DNA of 64,000 nucleotides. Source: Antrodiella citrinella. Lineage: Eukaryota > Basidiomycota > Agaricomycetes > Polyporales > Steccherinaceae. Within the stretch, counting starts at the first letter, position 1. Each line of letters begins with the position of its first letter. Of the stretch, positions 9,419 through 20,718 are shown one piece after another. A program made the translations under genes and the position numbers. The DNA lies in NCBI GenBank assembly GCA_004802725.1, contig SGPM01000039.1, positions 1-64,000 of the forward strand, given 5' to 3'. Below the pieces are notes generated by a model. That model ran no database searches. It worked only from the letters and a program-made list of their open reading frames with translations, and had not been told where the DNA came from.

Positions 9419-12370
9419 ATGGCAAGCAAACAGGTGTGTCTGATCATGCTGGGCAATTCTTAAAATCCTGACATGTCATCACTCGTTAGCTCGGGAAGCT
9501 GCGCCAGGTATGTTCTGTATTGTCAACGAACGAAAGAAAATGGCACGATAAATGCATAGTGGGCAGGCGAGGTCATATCTACTCGCGACAAGACGACTGT
9601 GTCGGAAGAGTTTCAAGAACTCGAACGCGACGTTGAACTGCGTCGGCTAGGAAACTGGAGGTGAGCACGTCTACCCCTACCAGCACCGCACTAGCTGATC
9701 ATGTTTTCTCTTCAGACTTAATGTGAGCTCAGCGGGATACCAACATGCTCTCATGAAGAAGAAAGACTCCGAGGCGCTTCCCGATGAGAAGGAGAAGCTG
9801 CTTCCTATCGATGCATTGGGTATCGTCATGATTCAGCATGGGGAGGAGTTTGGAGACGAGTCTGCGTATGGTACGTTCATATTGTGTCATCGTGATGTGT
9901 AGCTGCTGACTATACGTGCTGTGTAGGTATGTCGCTGGTCGGTCTAGGTAAAGCGCACTGCAAGTTGGCCATGGTACAAGAGACGTTCGCCATGACGTTC
10001 GAAGACACGTTCATGGCATCACTCGTGCGCACTACAGAGGAGATCAATGAATATCAGAAGGAGAGGAAGAAGCTAGAGAGTAGAAGGTCAGGATACAGCG
10101 CTCTCATGTCCCATTCACTTATGTATTATCTATCCGCAGATCGAGCTACGACTCCGCTACTGTGAAGCTGGATAAACTTAAGGGCAGTAAGAAGGAAAAG
10201 GACAGAAAAGAGGCCGAAGATGAATACGAGAGAGCGAAGGAGAAGTAGTATGTACCCAAAATCTCACCGATTATTTGATTACTGACTTACGTCGCAGTGA
10301 AGAGGCGGAGACAGACGTTTACGATCGCATGGTATTGATTCAGGAAAATGAAGTCATGCAACTGCGTGAAGTTACCGCATTACTGAACCTCGAGCTCGCT
10401 TTTGCGAAGCAGCGCGTGGCAGTTCTTACAGAAGTCAGGCAGAATTGGGTCGACGAGTACGTTGTCTCATCTACTAAATTTGTTCCTTCCTAAGACTCGC
10501 CTCAATCTCTAGGGAGACCATGACCCAACTGGAAACTACAGTCAGGACGCACAGGTCGCATCGTCCGCCGCCGCCGCCGCCGCCACCGCCTGTCCTCTCT
10601 TCACAGGCTTCTGAGCAAACCGTCAGCTCACTTTTAAGGCGGGATAGTGTCAAAGAGGCTTCCTCGGACTCTGGCTCGGACGCGGAGGACTCCAAGCCCT
10701 CCTCCTCGTTCCGTTCTAGGGCAAAGTCGTTCACGCGACGCAAGTCCGACGCTAGTGCCAAAGCGACAAGCCGTCCGCCGTCGCGCGCAGAAGATAAGAA
10801 GAAGCGCAGTAGGGCAGATAGCAACGCGACAGCTACCACTTTGGGCGATAAGAACGAAGATGACGACGAAGAGGATCGAGAGAAGGATAAGGACAGGACG
10901 TCAAAGCGCAAGACCATGGCGGGTTGGGCGTCCAGCAAGGTATCATCCATCGGTCTGGGCATTGGACGGAAGGACAAGGAGCGGGATAGGGAGAAGTTCT
11001 CTGCGTTGGCAGACGACGGGAACGATGAGAGTACCGACGATGAGGATGACGACAGAAGCAGAGGAGATGAATCCTCACGCTCGAGTCCCGTCAAGCGGTC
11101 GAGATCGAAGAGCATCTCTCGGAGCAAGAGCGCGTCAGGTACGCCCAACGCGTCGCCGAAAATTCTTCCACGTATGCTTCGTCGGAAATCGACTTCGCAA
11201 AACAGCTCACCACACGGGTCTCCGCTGACCACCCATCCTCCTATACCATCGGGCAAACGCAAGCTCGTTGAAGCTATCCACGACTTCACGGCATCGACGA
11301 ATGATGAATTGTCCTTCAAGACTGGTGACACGCTCCTTGTCATTAACGAGGTGTTGGACGACTGGTGGATGGGCGAGCTTCAGAACGGCACGGGGAAGAA
11401 GGGTATCTTCCCTATCTCATTCACTCGGACGATACCTCAACCTTCGAACTCGAACTCGAATCCCTCTTTCTCCATGCTGGCACCCGGCCTGACTCGTCGC
11501 AAATCCAAATCTCAGAAGCCTGAGAAGTTGCAGGAGCACCTACTTGGTAACAGTGAAGATGATTCTGCATTCGAACTGTCGCCTATGGACTTGACTCCTC
11601 GAGTCATCGGACAGCAAGATAGCTACGGATACAACGCACCTCCTGCCGTCGCGAGCGATACCGAAGATGAGCGGCATCCCTTTGGTGACCACCACGAGGC
11701 ACCTGCGTATCAAAGTCCACTTGGTATCACCTCACCTCCATTCGTCACACCATCTCGCGGCAGCAGCTACGCGGAGAGCTTTGACAGCAGTTCGACGGAC
11801 CATTTCAACGACGAGGGTGCTAGTCTCATGCCCAGCTCGTCTGACTCCATTGACCGTCTTGAGCTTACTCCGTTCAAGCCAACATTCAGACGTGGAAGTA
11901 CTGGACCGCTGATTTCCGCTGCACCCTTGCTACCTCGACGGCCCACGGAACCCTTGCCGGTCAACGGCAGTTCCACGCCTCTCTCTGCTGGTTCACCTTC
12001 CCTACAGCCGAGGAAGGCCCCGCCGCCCCCACCTCCTCGTCGTCCTCAATCTACCAGCCTCCATACTCCTCCGCTCATTCCTGTCCGCCCGGCGCAGCTT
12101 GGTGGTGTACGAACGAATTCGTCTGCATCCGTCTCCAGCGGGTCTTACGGGTCCAATAACTCCCTCGTTTTAGTGGCCAAGTCCTCGGCGCCTATCAACA
12201 CCTCAAGTGCTGGACCGTTGCACTTGCGTGTGAAGGATGACGAGTTGACGTACTCTCCGTTTGACTCACCCAGGGAGAGGTCGACGTTCGATGTCGGATG
12301 CAGAGACTTCAGACAGAACCCGTTCAAACAAAAGGGGTACTGCAGTAATTGCTCTCAGGTGCATGGTTGA
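9419..12370 (+). CDS. BAR domain plus SH3 domain protein
   Basis: This probably binds curved membrane through BAR and recruits proline-rich partners through SH3, as in endocytosis and actin patches (Rvs167/Hob type functions). The ATG at 9419 gives MASKQ. Tiny exons follow (LGKLRQ, then WAGEVISTRDKT...EEFQELERDVELRR), then charged helical exons (ALMKKKDSEALPDEKEKL, TTEEINEYQKERKKLESRR and LEL.FAKQRVAVLTEVRQNW) that form the BAR bundle of about 240 residues. A large last exon begins near 10512 with a nine-proline run, then a long Ser/Arg/Lys/Asp-rich linker. The SH3 domain (about 11260-11440) has KRKLVEAIHDF, DELSFKTGDTL, DDWWMGEL and GIFPISF. The tail has more proline runs (PPPPPPRRP) and a terminal NPFKQKGYCSNCSQVHG motif. 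Its total length is near 860 residues. Confidence 0.85.
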
Positions 12371-12764
12371 CCGACGTCATTCACTTCAAATTGTAAAACA
12401 CTTGTCTGCGAGTCGTTGAACGTTGTCAAGCTGCGCTGGCCGTTGGCATTTCCCGTGCACTTCGCAGGATTTATGTAGAGTATGTACTATTACGCGCCTC
12501 CCTTCTCAGTTGATCTCCCCAATCTTGTTATCTCGCTATCATTTTACCCCATCGTCTCAATAACTACATCGCAAGCCTCATCATTCTCCGTACGTTTGTT
12601 TGAGCTGGCATGAATCATATAATATGCAGGTTCACAACAGCATTACTCGCAGGTTTTCCCTTCGAGCTTGCAAATCGACCATGGATTCTATACATACATC
12701 AAAATAGGTTGTACATGTTCAGTGTCAGATCCAGATACTTATATGACACGCAGAGGCTCCTTGT
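12371..12764. other. Convergent 3' spacer
   Basis: This lies between the ends of the BAR-SH3 gene (+) and the GMC oxidoreductase (-). It is AT-rich and presumably holds both 3' untranslated regions. No gene is seen. Confidence 0.5.
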
Positions 12765-15429
12765 TCAGACATTGAGGATGCCCAGTTCCTGCGCGATAAT
12801 AACAGCGGCCTTCTCTGCGATGACCAGAGCAGTGGAATAGGTATTCTGAGATATCGATACCGTTGTCTGTCAGTAATGCAATACCTTGATTGGAGTTGGT
12901 ACACACTCACGCCGTTGACGTTGGATGGCGCAATAGACAGGTCTACGACGGGTAGCTGAACATGGAATGCTCGGTACATTTCATGGTTCGTACGTACCTG
13001 CAACCTTGAGGCTCTTCACTCCATAGACATTCAAGTGGGAATCAACAACACCACCGTCGTCACGAGGCATCATTGAACAAGTACCGAGCTATACATGTGA
13101 TGAGTATTTCAGGTGGAGGACTATGGAAGAGACTTACAGCGTGCCATGTCGTACCGACTGTATACGAAAATCAGCACTGCTCGATCTCGGGCTCTATGCA
13201 AAGGGTACGCACCGTTTTTGCGAACAAAATCTCTGATCGCTTCATCGTCTTCCTTGGTATATACAATATCGGGCGCATTCATGTCCACGGGTACAGGGAG
13301 TTCGTTCACGGCCGCTGCGCTCCCCGGAGGGAATACAGGTTGTCTGGGTGGGTATTCACCACGGAAACATGCCATACGGCGAGCAAACTCCCGGTCACGT
13401 TTGTACCCAAATACATGTTGTTCCATATCCTCTTCACTACAAACTCATTCAGCATCTAAACCGTGACGTCGTTTGTGCTAGCCCAGTGATGACTTACTGC
13501 TCAAGATACCTAGGCGTGAAATCGGGATTGGCTGATGGATCTTCACCTGAGGTGATGTGGACGTGTCCTAACGCTGAAGGATGACTGATCCAGTGTCCGA
13601 CAGCGAAATACTTCTCGTTCGAGGGCTCTTCGACGAGGCCAAAGCCGCTGTTGGTATAACTGAGCATCACATCAACCCCAGCGTAGAAAGTACGATCACT
13701 CACAAGCTTGCACCCCCGTACCACATAATCGGTCTATCTGGGTAATCAACATAGAACGACTTCCATTTAGCGGTGAATGCGGGCCCAATGGTCCTTAATT
13801 CATCTTCATTGGGTCGAAACTTCACGCCAGCTTCAAGACCGCTGAATGACAGAAATCCGAGTCATGTGAACATGTGTATAATCGTGACTACAGGAAGAAA
13901 CTGACTTGCTGAGCATGGTTCCGCTGCCATCCTTGGTGAACTGTGCACTCCATTCTAAATAAATATGCATCAGTGACGTATGATCCAAAAGTTTTGTGCA
14001 CTCACTCTCAATCTCAGCTGTGTCGCCCCTATGGATAGCGTCCAGCGTCACAGATTCTGCACTGGCATGGCAGATCGGAGCGAGACATTGATGATCTGCC
14101 GTTTATACATCGTTAGTAAAGTGTCACGCTGGATACCTGTGATGCGACCGGACCTTGGTACCTCTCACCCACTCCTGGCAGGTCGACCAGGGGATTGATA
14201 CCGTGCTTCTCGAGAATTGCAGAGGAACCAACTCCGGATCTCTCTAGAATCAAAGGAGATCCGAATGACCCCGCAGACACTACCACAAGCTTCGTCGCGT
14301 AAGCGATGACTGGCTCAGTAGATGTATTGCTATGATTGAGCTGTTGATTTGGGATATATTCTACGCCAACAGCCACGCCGTGACTGAGCGGAAGATCAGC
14401 AGAGAAAGAACGCTGGTTGGGGTGGCAAACTCACAGAATGATGACGCGTCGTACAAAGAAGCCCGCAAGGACGCGGAGGTTCTTGTTGTGCTGCTGTGAA
14501 TAAATGAAGGCGTGCGGAACGTCCGACCGACGACCGGTCTTTCCATTGATCCACCTACTCACGTGTTAGGAATATGATCTACATGGAAAAATTACCTAAG
14601 CTTACTTAGGCCAGCGCTGATAATGATTTGATGAGTGATAACAAGGTCAGAATCAGTACTGCTAGAACGTACAGCATAGGCGTTGACAGTAGTGAGATCG
14701 TTTGGGTCTCTCGTGAATTTGCGTTCGGTATCATATTTCTGGCCGACATCGAGGAAGTCCTGGCACACATTTGGAATGGCACCAGCGTACGAGACATTCA
14801 AGGGGCCTGATTGCCCATGCGTCTCAGCATTTGGATCGATCTCGTATGTTTCTGTCTACCATTCATGTCAGCGGTCTACGATTTGATTAAGGTCGCTCAA
14901 TAATGAATCAATGAAGGGCGTATACCTTCTTTAGTAATGGAATCAAGTCTTGGGATCCCCATCCAGGATTGTTGAATTTGCTTTCCCAGTCGTTAAATTC
15001 GGAGGCAGCAGCACGATTGTACATCCCGACTATCAAAAGGGTCAGTGAGTTACCTGAAGATGATTTGGATGCTCTCACAATTCACACTGGACCCGCCACC
15101 GACGCATTGTCCCGCAGGGACAATCGCAACACGGCCACCTAGTTGGTCACTGGGATTGGAAATGATGAATTTCTCTGTTTTGCTTCCGGGAACCATGTGC
15201 GACATAAAGCGAGCAACCTGGACATGAGCAGGGTCGTCAAGTGTATGGGGGCCAGCTTCAACGACCAGGATCTTCAACGACGGGTCTGCTGCTGCAAGTC
15301 TACCGGCAATAAGACAACCTGCGGCGCCACCTATATCGCAACATGAGCGAGTACAACATGACGAAAGAAGTGGACGAACACACCTCCGGCAAACACGATG
15401 TCGTATTCCTCGCTGTGTGATTGCTGCAT
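12765..15429 (-). CDS. GMC oxidoreductase, alcohol-oxidase-like
   Basis: This is an FAD enzyme that would oxidise small alcohols with release of hydrogen peroxide, as in the peroxisomal or secreted alcohol oxidases of wood-decay fungi. From the ATG at 15427-15429 it reads MQQSHSEEYDIVFAGG, then GAAGCLIAGRLAAADPSLKI with VVEAG (the FAD Rossmann motif). Next come the DDPAHVQVARFMSHMVPGSK segment, VPAGQCVGGGSSVN (GMC signature 1) and NNPGWGSQDLIPLLKK. GSFGSPLILERSGVG (signature 2) and FEAGVKF follow, then WISHPSALGHVHI, RREYPPRQP-type repeats and TATWH/LGTCSMMPRDDGGVVD with a conserved His-rich active-site region. The C-terminus is STALVIAEKAAVIIAQELG with a stop at 12765. There are more than ten exons. 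Motif spacing fits the alcohol oxidase branch better than aryl-alcohol oxidase. The substrate is inferred. Confidence 0.8.
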
Positions 15430-16100
15430 TGTGTGATGTGTGAATGAAGGCCTAGTAGGAAATTGGCGGAGATTTGAAGTCCTACGCCTAGTCAATTTAT
15501 ACTGTCCATTGACGCGTGAACCGGATCTGCTTGCATTTCGAGTCGCACACTCACAGATTGACACGCGGTCAGCACAAACATTGACTCTTTGACATCCGAT
15601 ACGTAACGCCAGCTGATCGCGGTGCTGGGAGCCGCATTTCTTCAGCAGTGGGTCGGCCTCAGGCTAGTGCAATTAGAGGGAAGACCAATGAGAACACATC
15701 TACACAGCGTTCAGAGATGTTATGCAGCGAAGATCCGAGGGGTCAATAGCTCTTGATCGTACTATTGCATTACACACGCCCTTCAGTATCTATTCCAGGG
15801 AGTTAAGAGGATGTACTGACTTGAGATTGACGAGACAAGTGCAAGCTAGAGTTAACAACCCATTGTCCGACTAGGGACGCGGATGAAGGTGAGTGCATCT
15901 AGTAGACGATCGGTCAGGGCCCATGCGTGAATTTCCTTATCAGTAGCGTTAGATTTTTCTGATTACCGCAGCCAGGACGCCACGGCGGAGCCTCAGTGTT
16001 CTCAGGCGTAATTGAAGAAGACACCTACATTGAATTCTAGAATTTCAGGCTTCAGGGCGATACAGTCTCAGTGCATGTGTCCAATGAATCGAATGATGAC
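15430..16100. other. Intergenic, promoter side of the GMC gene
   Basis: No coding evidence is seen. The 3' limit of the decayed aldo-keto reductase copy lies near 16100; its C-terminal exon is not recognisable. Confidence 0.4.
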
Positions 16101-16149
16101 TTGCATTACAAACGGCTCTCCTAGACAGTTAATCTCCTCATCCGGCACT

Positions 16150-17046
16150 TTGTTAGGGGCAGGAATTGTGAGAAAGAAGATCAAAAGCACTGCCATCCTT
16201 GGATGAATGAGACGTACCGATCAGATCCTTCAAGTTATCAATGCTTGAGATTCCAATGCCAGTGATGGGCGCAGTGACCCCGTCCTTCGCCATGTCCACA
16301 CAAGATAGAGTTGCGCCATGCTGCGTCTTTCTCTGGGAAGAGTTCCACACGATCTATGGTCGCTTTGTTGTCTGACATCTGAAAGGGCCGTCGATTCAGT
16401 GGATGAGCCTGAGAGAAGCCCTGGGGTGGAAAAGTACAATCTTACCGGTCCGTCTTCGTTGGTAAAGATGTTCCACTTCAGAGGTGAATCGGGAGACGGC
16501 GGCCAAGGGTAATCATGATATGGAACCGACGCCAAACAGCTGCACTTCGTCACGAGCTATTGTCAGACGAACTGAGTAGGCGGAAGGCACCTTGTGTCAG
16601 AAACATTTCCCCGTCTTCCCTACGATAGATCAATTCGTCATGCTTTGGTATAGGGATGAACAATGTGAGTTTGTTGTTGACGGCATATTCTGGTCGATCC
16701 ATTATGGACACATGTTGTTGGATCGTACTCCGCCCATTGCGTGAACTGAACGACTGAAATTTCTCGTTAGCAGAATCCACTGACTGGTAGAACAAGACAT
16801 ACATTGCCTCCAACGTGGTAAACGTATTTGCCTTCACAGCTTCATGTAGGGCGTGCATCTACGCAATACTCTCGTCCAGTTCAACATACGCGTACAAACA
16901 TACGATTCAGGAAATCGGCGTCGTCTCGTTCGATCGGTGGCCCACGGAATCTGTCTTGATGAGTGTCACGACGCAATTGAACCATAATGAGTAACTTACA
17001 TTGCAAAACGTCGAGATGATCGAGTTGATGTTCGAGTCATTTCCGA
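16150..17046 (-). pseudogene. Decayed third aldo-keto reductase, truncated by a LINE
   Basis: Fragments align in order with the intact copies. DGVTAPITGIGISSIDNLKD corresponds to PGVTAPIVGTTSLNNLKEII. EYAVNNKLTLFIPIPKHDEL followed by IYRREDGEMF corresponds to DYAINNRLTPFISMQNHHSL followed by LYREEEREMF. MHALHEAVKANTFTTLEAM matches the region after the HRFDP motif. LEHQLDHLDVLQC (about 17003-17040) matches the exon ending YIDVLQC. Frameshifts and stops separate the pieces and the C-terminal exon is missing. Similarity ends abruptly at about 17046, where LINE coding sequence begins on the opposite strand. The N-terminal exons are not found on the far side of the LINE. Confidence 0.75.
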
Positions 17047-17910
17047 AGTCAAAATAGAGGATGACAGTCCTGAGCTACAGCAAAGGCGACGCCGTCCCTG
17101 TCAGTATCGCAAAGCTACGGCAGGAGATCACCGAGTCGCTCAAACAGAAGGCGAAGAAGCTCTGGCATGAGTCGTCCAGATGCGAGAAGCTCGCTCACAT
17201 TGATTCCTCGCTGCCCAGCAAAACGTACCTTAAGCTTGCGTTCGCGCTGCCTCGGAAACAAGCTAGCATTCTTTTTCAGCTGCGGTCAGGCCACGTCCCA
17301 CTCAACCACCATCTTTATCGCATACGACAAGTACCCAACGCGATCTGCCCCGCCTGCAGAACATATACAGAGACGGTGCATCACCTCCTGTTGATGTGTC
17401 ACGCACATAGGAAGGCGCGTGCTGTCTTGAGACGCAAGCTTGGACGTGATGGTGAATCTTTGGCCTTCCTCCTCACCTCGCCAAAAGCCATGGAGCCGCT
17501 CTTCAACTTCCTGAATGCAACCGGAAGATTACGCGCGATCTACCGAGACCTCTCGATCAAGTCGGCGTGACGAACTCAAGCACATTTTTGTTTTGTTTCG
17601 GGGATCCTCATGCACCTTCCTATATCGGTCGCTTTCATGCTCGCGTCCTCACCGGCATGCTTGTATATCCTCTCTCTTTCCTTTCCTTCATCTTCTTCTT
17701 TCCTTTTTCCCCTTTCGTGCTCTCATTTACCTTATATCCGTTGCAGCTTGCAAACCTTTAATTCCACCCCGATTCCCTCGCGCTTAATTTCCGTACCACC
17801 TTCCCCCTAGTTGTTCTTTGCCCCCACGCTGCGTCATAGTCTAAAGCTTTTGTAGTTTTGTCTACCATAGGGCTAGGCCCTGCAGGACAATAAACGAGGA
17901 AACCACAAAA
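17047..17910 (+). mobile_element. 5'-truncated non-LTR retrotransposon (LINE, Tad-like) 3' end
   Basis: A 169-codon open frame (17061-17570) encodes the tail of a LINE polyprotein. It contains QLRSGHVPLNHHLYRIRQ, then a Cys-His cluster (AICPACRTYTETVHHLLLMC) and HRKARAVLRRKLGRD, ending LFNFLNATGRLRAI. This is the usual segment downstream of the reverse transcriptase and RNase H domains in basidiomycete LINEs. Those domains are absent, which fits 5' truncation during insertion. A pyrimidine-rich 3' untranslated region follows and ends near 17890-17910 in AATAAACGAGGAAACCACAAAA. The left junction falls within the decayed aldo-keto reductase. I did not identify a clear target duplication. Confidence 0.8.
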
Positions 17911-18982
17911 GGCGACGCCGACCCAGTCACAGTCGGGATGAAGCCTGAAGATACAGTCTGCAGGAGTCAAGGGATTCTGGCGTCACCTGCTGGTGAATAC
18001 ACCGACTCCATTGCAGCTCGACGCGGGATGGACGACTCCCACCATCCCGCATGATACTTAACGGACCAAAGTGTATCGATATGCTGACTCTGCAACTTCA
18101 GCTAGTATCACTTCGGGACAATGTGCCTACCGAGTTCAGTCATCGAGACAATCTCAGCGTCCAGGGACAGATGCCTTTCACTTTGGGCCTGGGTTTCGAG
18201 TTGTTTCTGATACAAAAGACATACTTATGATCGAACCTAAATAAGTACATCACTGGTCAGTCTAGATTTATAGTCAACAAGCAGAGAGCTCACCACCAAA
18301 GTACAGTAGTTCTGCGCATATGTATGCACTCTAGAGTGCCTAGTATTTCTCGCTCGGAGTCTGCAACACTGGCATTCACGGCCGATGAGAGATTCGGGTG
18401 CAGTCGGACATTGCTAACGAAAGCAGCCACGTGTGAAAAATGCTCCCTGGAAAAATGCCTTCAATCGTTCGTGAAGCCATACACATTCTGTATCAAAGTG
18501 TCAATATCGAGTGTTTGTTGTGGCTGAGAGAGAAGGCCGGCGGGTATGACAGTAGGTGTGACTACGGAGTCGTATTCTGTCAAAACTATACCAGGACCTT
18601 GGACTCCAGAACCTCCAGAAGCGTAGCGTGAAAAGAACGACGACGAGCTGGCCAAGGTGGCACCGCTTGGGCACCGCATGTTTCAATCTGTTCGTCCCGT
18701 TTCGCTGGCTGCCAAGGCTGTGTCTTGATAGTACCTACCACTCGGATTGGCCACACTGGTTCGCCGGACAACTTTACTACAAAAATGAAGTCAAGTTCAA
18801 CGTTCAACTTTGAAACTCAGTTACTAATAGGTCACGGCACTGTCGCGGCACCCCTTACTTATCGCATCGAATACCAAATATTAAATAATTATATTATCCG
18901 TTTTGGACACTTAAGCTTCACCATCCTTACCATCATCCACTCCGAATCCACTCTTTGTTTTGTAGGAGACATCTGGCGATTG
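17911..18982. other. No confident gene; possible minus-strand exons at 18.46-18.81 kb
   Basis: On the minus strand a frame from 18807 begins [17 protein letters not shown], and another, shifted in phase, reads VLTEYDSVVTPTVIPAGLLS up to about 18461. They could be exons of one small gene divergent to the phosphatase, but no clean splice joins them and no family is recognised. The rest holds nothing identifiable. Confidence 0.25.
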
Positions 18983-20297
18983 ATGACCATCTCAAATCCT
19001 GACGCATGGATCGAACAACTGAAAGAATGCCAACACTTGTCAGAATCCGATATGAAGGCATTATGCGACCGGGTACGGTGCATTCTCATGGAAGAATCCA
19101 ATATTCAACCGGTCTCAAGTCCAGTCACCATCTGCGGCGACATTCACGGTCAATTTTGGGATCTGTTGGAGTTGTTAAGGAAAGGAGGGAGCGTACCAGA
19201 AACGAGCTATATCTTTATGGCACGTATGTTGTCTCACAATGTGAACGGAAGGGGAAGGATTTATCCTTACCTAGGGGGACTTTGTCGATCGTGGCCACTA
19301 CAGCCTTGAAACAGTCTCGTTGTTGTTTGCATTAAAAGCAAGGTACGCAACTATTTGCCATTTATGTTTACTGGAGATCTTAACCGCCTCGCACAGATAT
19401 CCCGATAAAGTTACTTTACTGCGGGGGAATCATGAGAGTAGACAGATTACACAGGTATACGGATTTTATGGTACGCCTACGCTTAAATCTCCCGTTGCTT
19501 CAACACCGATATATGTCGCCACAGACGAATGCCAACAGAAATACGGTAGTGCGTTAGTCTGGAAAGCCTGCTGCAGTGTCTTCGACTATCTGAACCTGGC
19601 CGCGGTACGTCATCATCCTAGATCATCCTTCCGCATACTAATTGCGGATCCTCAGATCATCGACGGCGAAATTTTGTGCGTTCACGGCGGACTTTCACCG
19701 GATATTCGAACCTTGGACCAAATCAGGGTGTTGTCAAGAGCGCAGGAGATTCCACATGAGGGTGCTTTCTGTGGTATGTCTGCCATCAACACTATTCGTG
19801 AATGTACTCTCACCAAGTTTCACAAACGTAGACCTCATGTGGTCAGACCCCGACGATGTCGACAATTGGGCTGTGAGTCCACGTGGAGCTGGTTGGCTAT
19901 TCGGCGGCAGCGTTACTCGGGAGGTGTGTATGCTCAATTTTACATGTGGCCATGCCTCTCATACCCATCAACCCCAGTTCAATCATGTCAATTCATTATC
20001 CCTCATTGCCCGAGCCCATCAACTTGTCCAGGAAGGGTACAAGTACATGTTCGACGACTCCTTGGTGACGGTATGGTCGGCGCCCAACTACTGCTATCGA
20101 TGTGGAAACTTGGCGAGTATATTGACTGTGAAGGATAACGGCGAACGAGAATTCAAGGTGTATGAGGCGGCAGAAGAGAATGAGCGGGACAAGAACGCCG
20201 GGAAGGGAAGGAAGTTTGTGAGTATTTTTTCTTTCTACTGCGTCCCCGTGCGCTGACTTTCGGTCATTGGCAGGGCGCAATGCCGTACTTTGTATAA
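18983..20297 (+). CDS. PPG1: PP2A-family Ser/Thr protein phosphatase catalytic subunit (PPG1-like)
   Basis: This is a metal-dependent phosphoprotein phosphatase that removes phosphate from Ser/Thr residues. The ATG at 18983 starts [19 protein letters not shown]. The metal and catalytic motifs are complete: [68 protein letters not shown] and [13 protein letters not shown]. The stop at 20295-20297 follows the short final exon GAMPYFV, which resembles the PP2A-type YFL tail that is carboxymethylated in relatives. The segment [14 protein letters not shown] points to PPG1 rather than PP2A or PP6. There are about seven exons. The intron after YIFM lacks a usable GT donor and fits a GC donor (see findings). 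PP4 is the nearest alternative. Confidence 0.85.
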
Positions 20298-20718
20298 TTG
20301 CTGTATTGTGAGGCTTTGTACCTATTATTATCTTGTTGTTCGACCCTTTCAACAACGGCGGTTTGTGTCTACAAAGACGCTTACTAAGCGAGAGGCGTTG
20401 CGACGTTACCCTTTTGTTTCGCTGCCAAAGGCAGTGTCGTGCTTTTTGTGTGTATGTCCCTTGTCACCTTACGACGAAAGGCATTTGGCTTGCGCACGAG
20501 ATATAAGCCTGTACAGCGAGGCCGTACCCTCGGTCATCTAATCTCTTTCCTCCTGCTCTTCGTAGACGACGCACTCATACGTTGATGTAAGTGTTGTCCG
20601 TCCCATCATCTGGATCTCACTTTTCAATGATGTTTCGCAGTGAGCTTTCGACGTCATCGTTGCTGTATGCCACATTTCTTCCTGCTGCGCAGTGCCAGTT
20701 GCTTACCCTGCTACTTAG
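20298..20718. other. Spacer between PPG1-like and SNF2 genes
   Basis: This about 420-base gap between two plus-strand genes holds the phosphatase 3' region and the SNF2 promoter. No gene or element is recognised. Confidence 0.4.

Noticed and set aside
10474..11343. 289-codon minus-strand open frame rich in Ser
   Set aside because: It is the complement of the charged Ser/Arg/Asp-rich linker of the BAR-SH3 protein, a typical shadow frame.
17061..17570. Possible host gene with a zinc-finger-like Cys-His cluster
   Set aside because: Sequence and order match the C-terminal tail of basidiomycete LINE polyproteins, and it starts abruptly inside another gene's relic.
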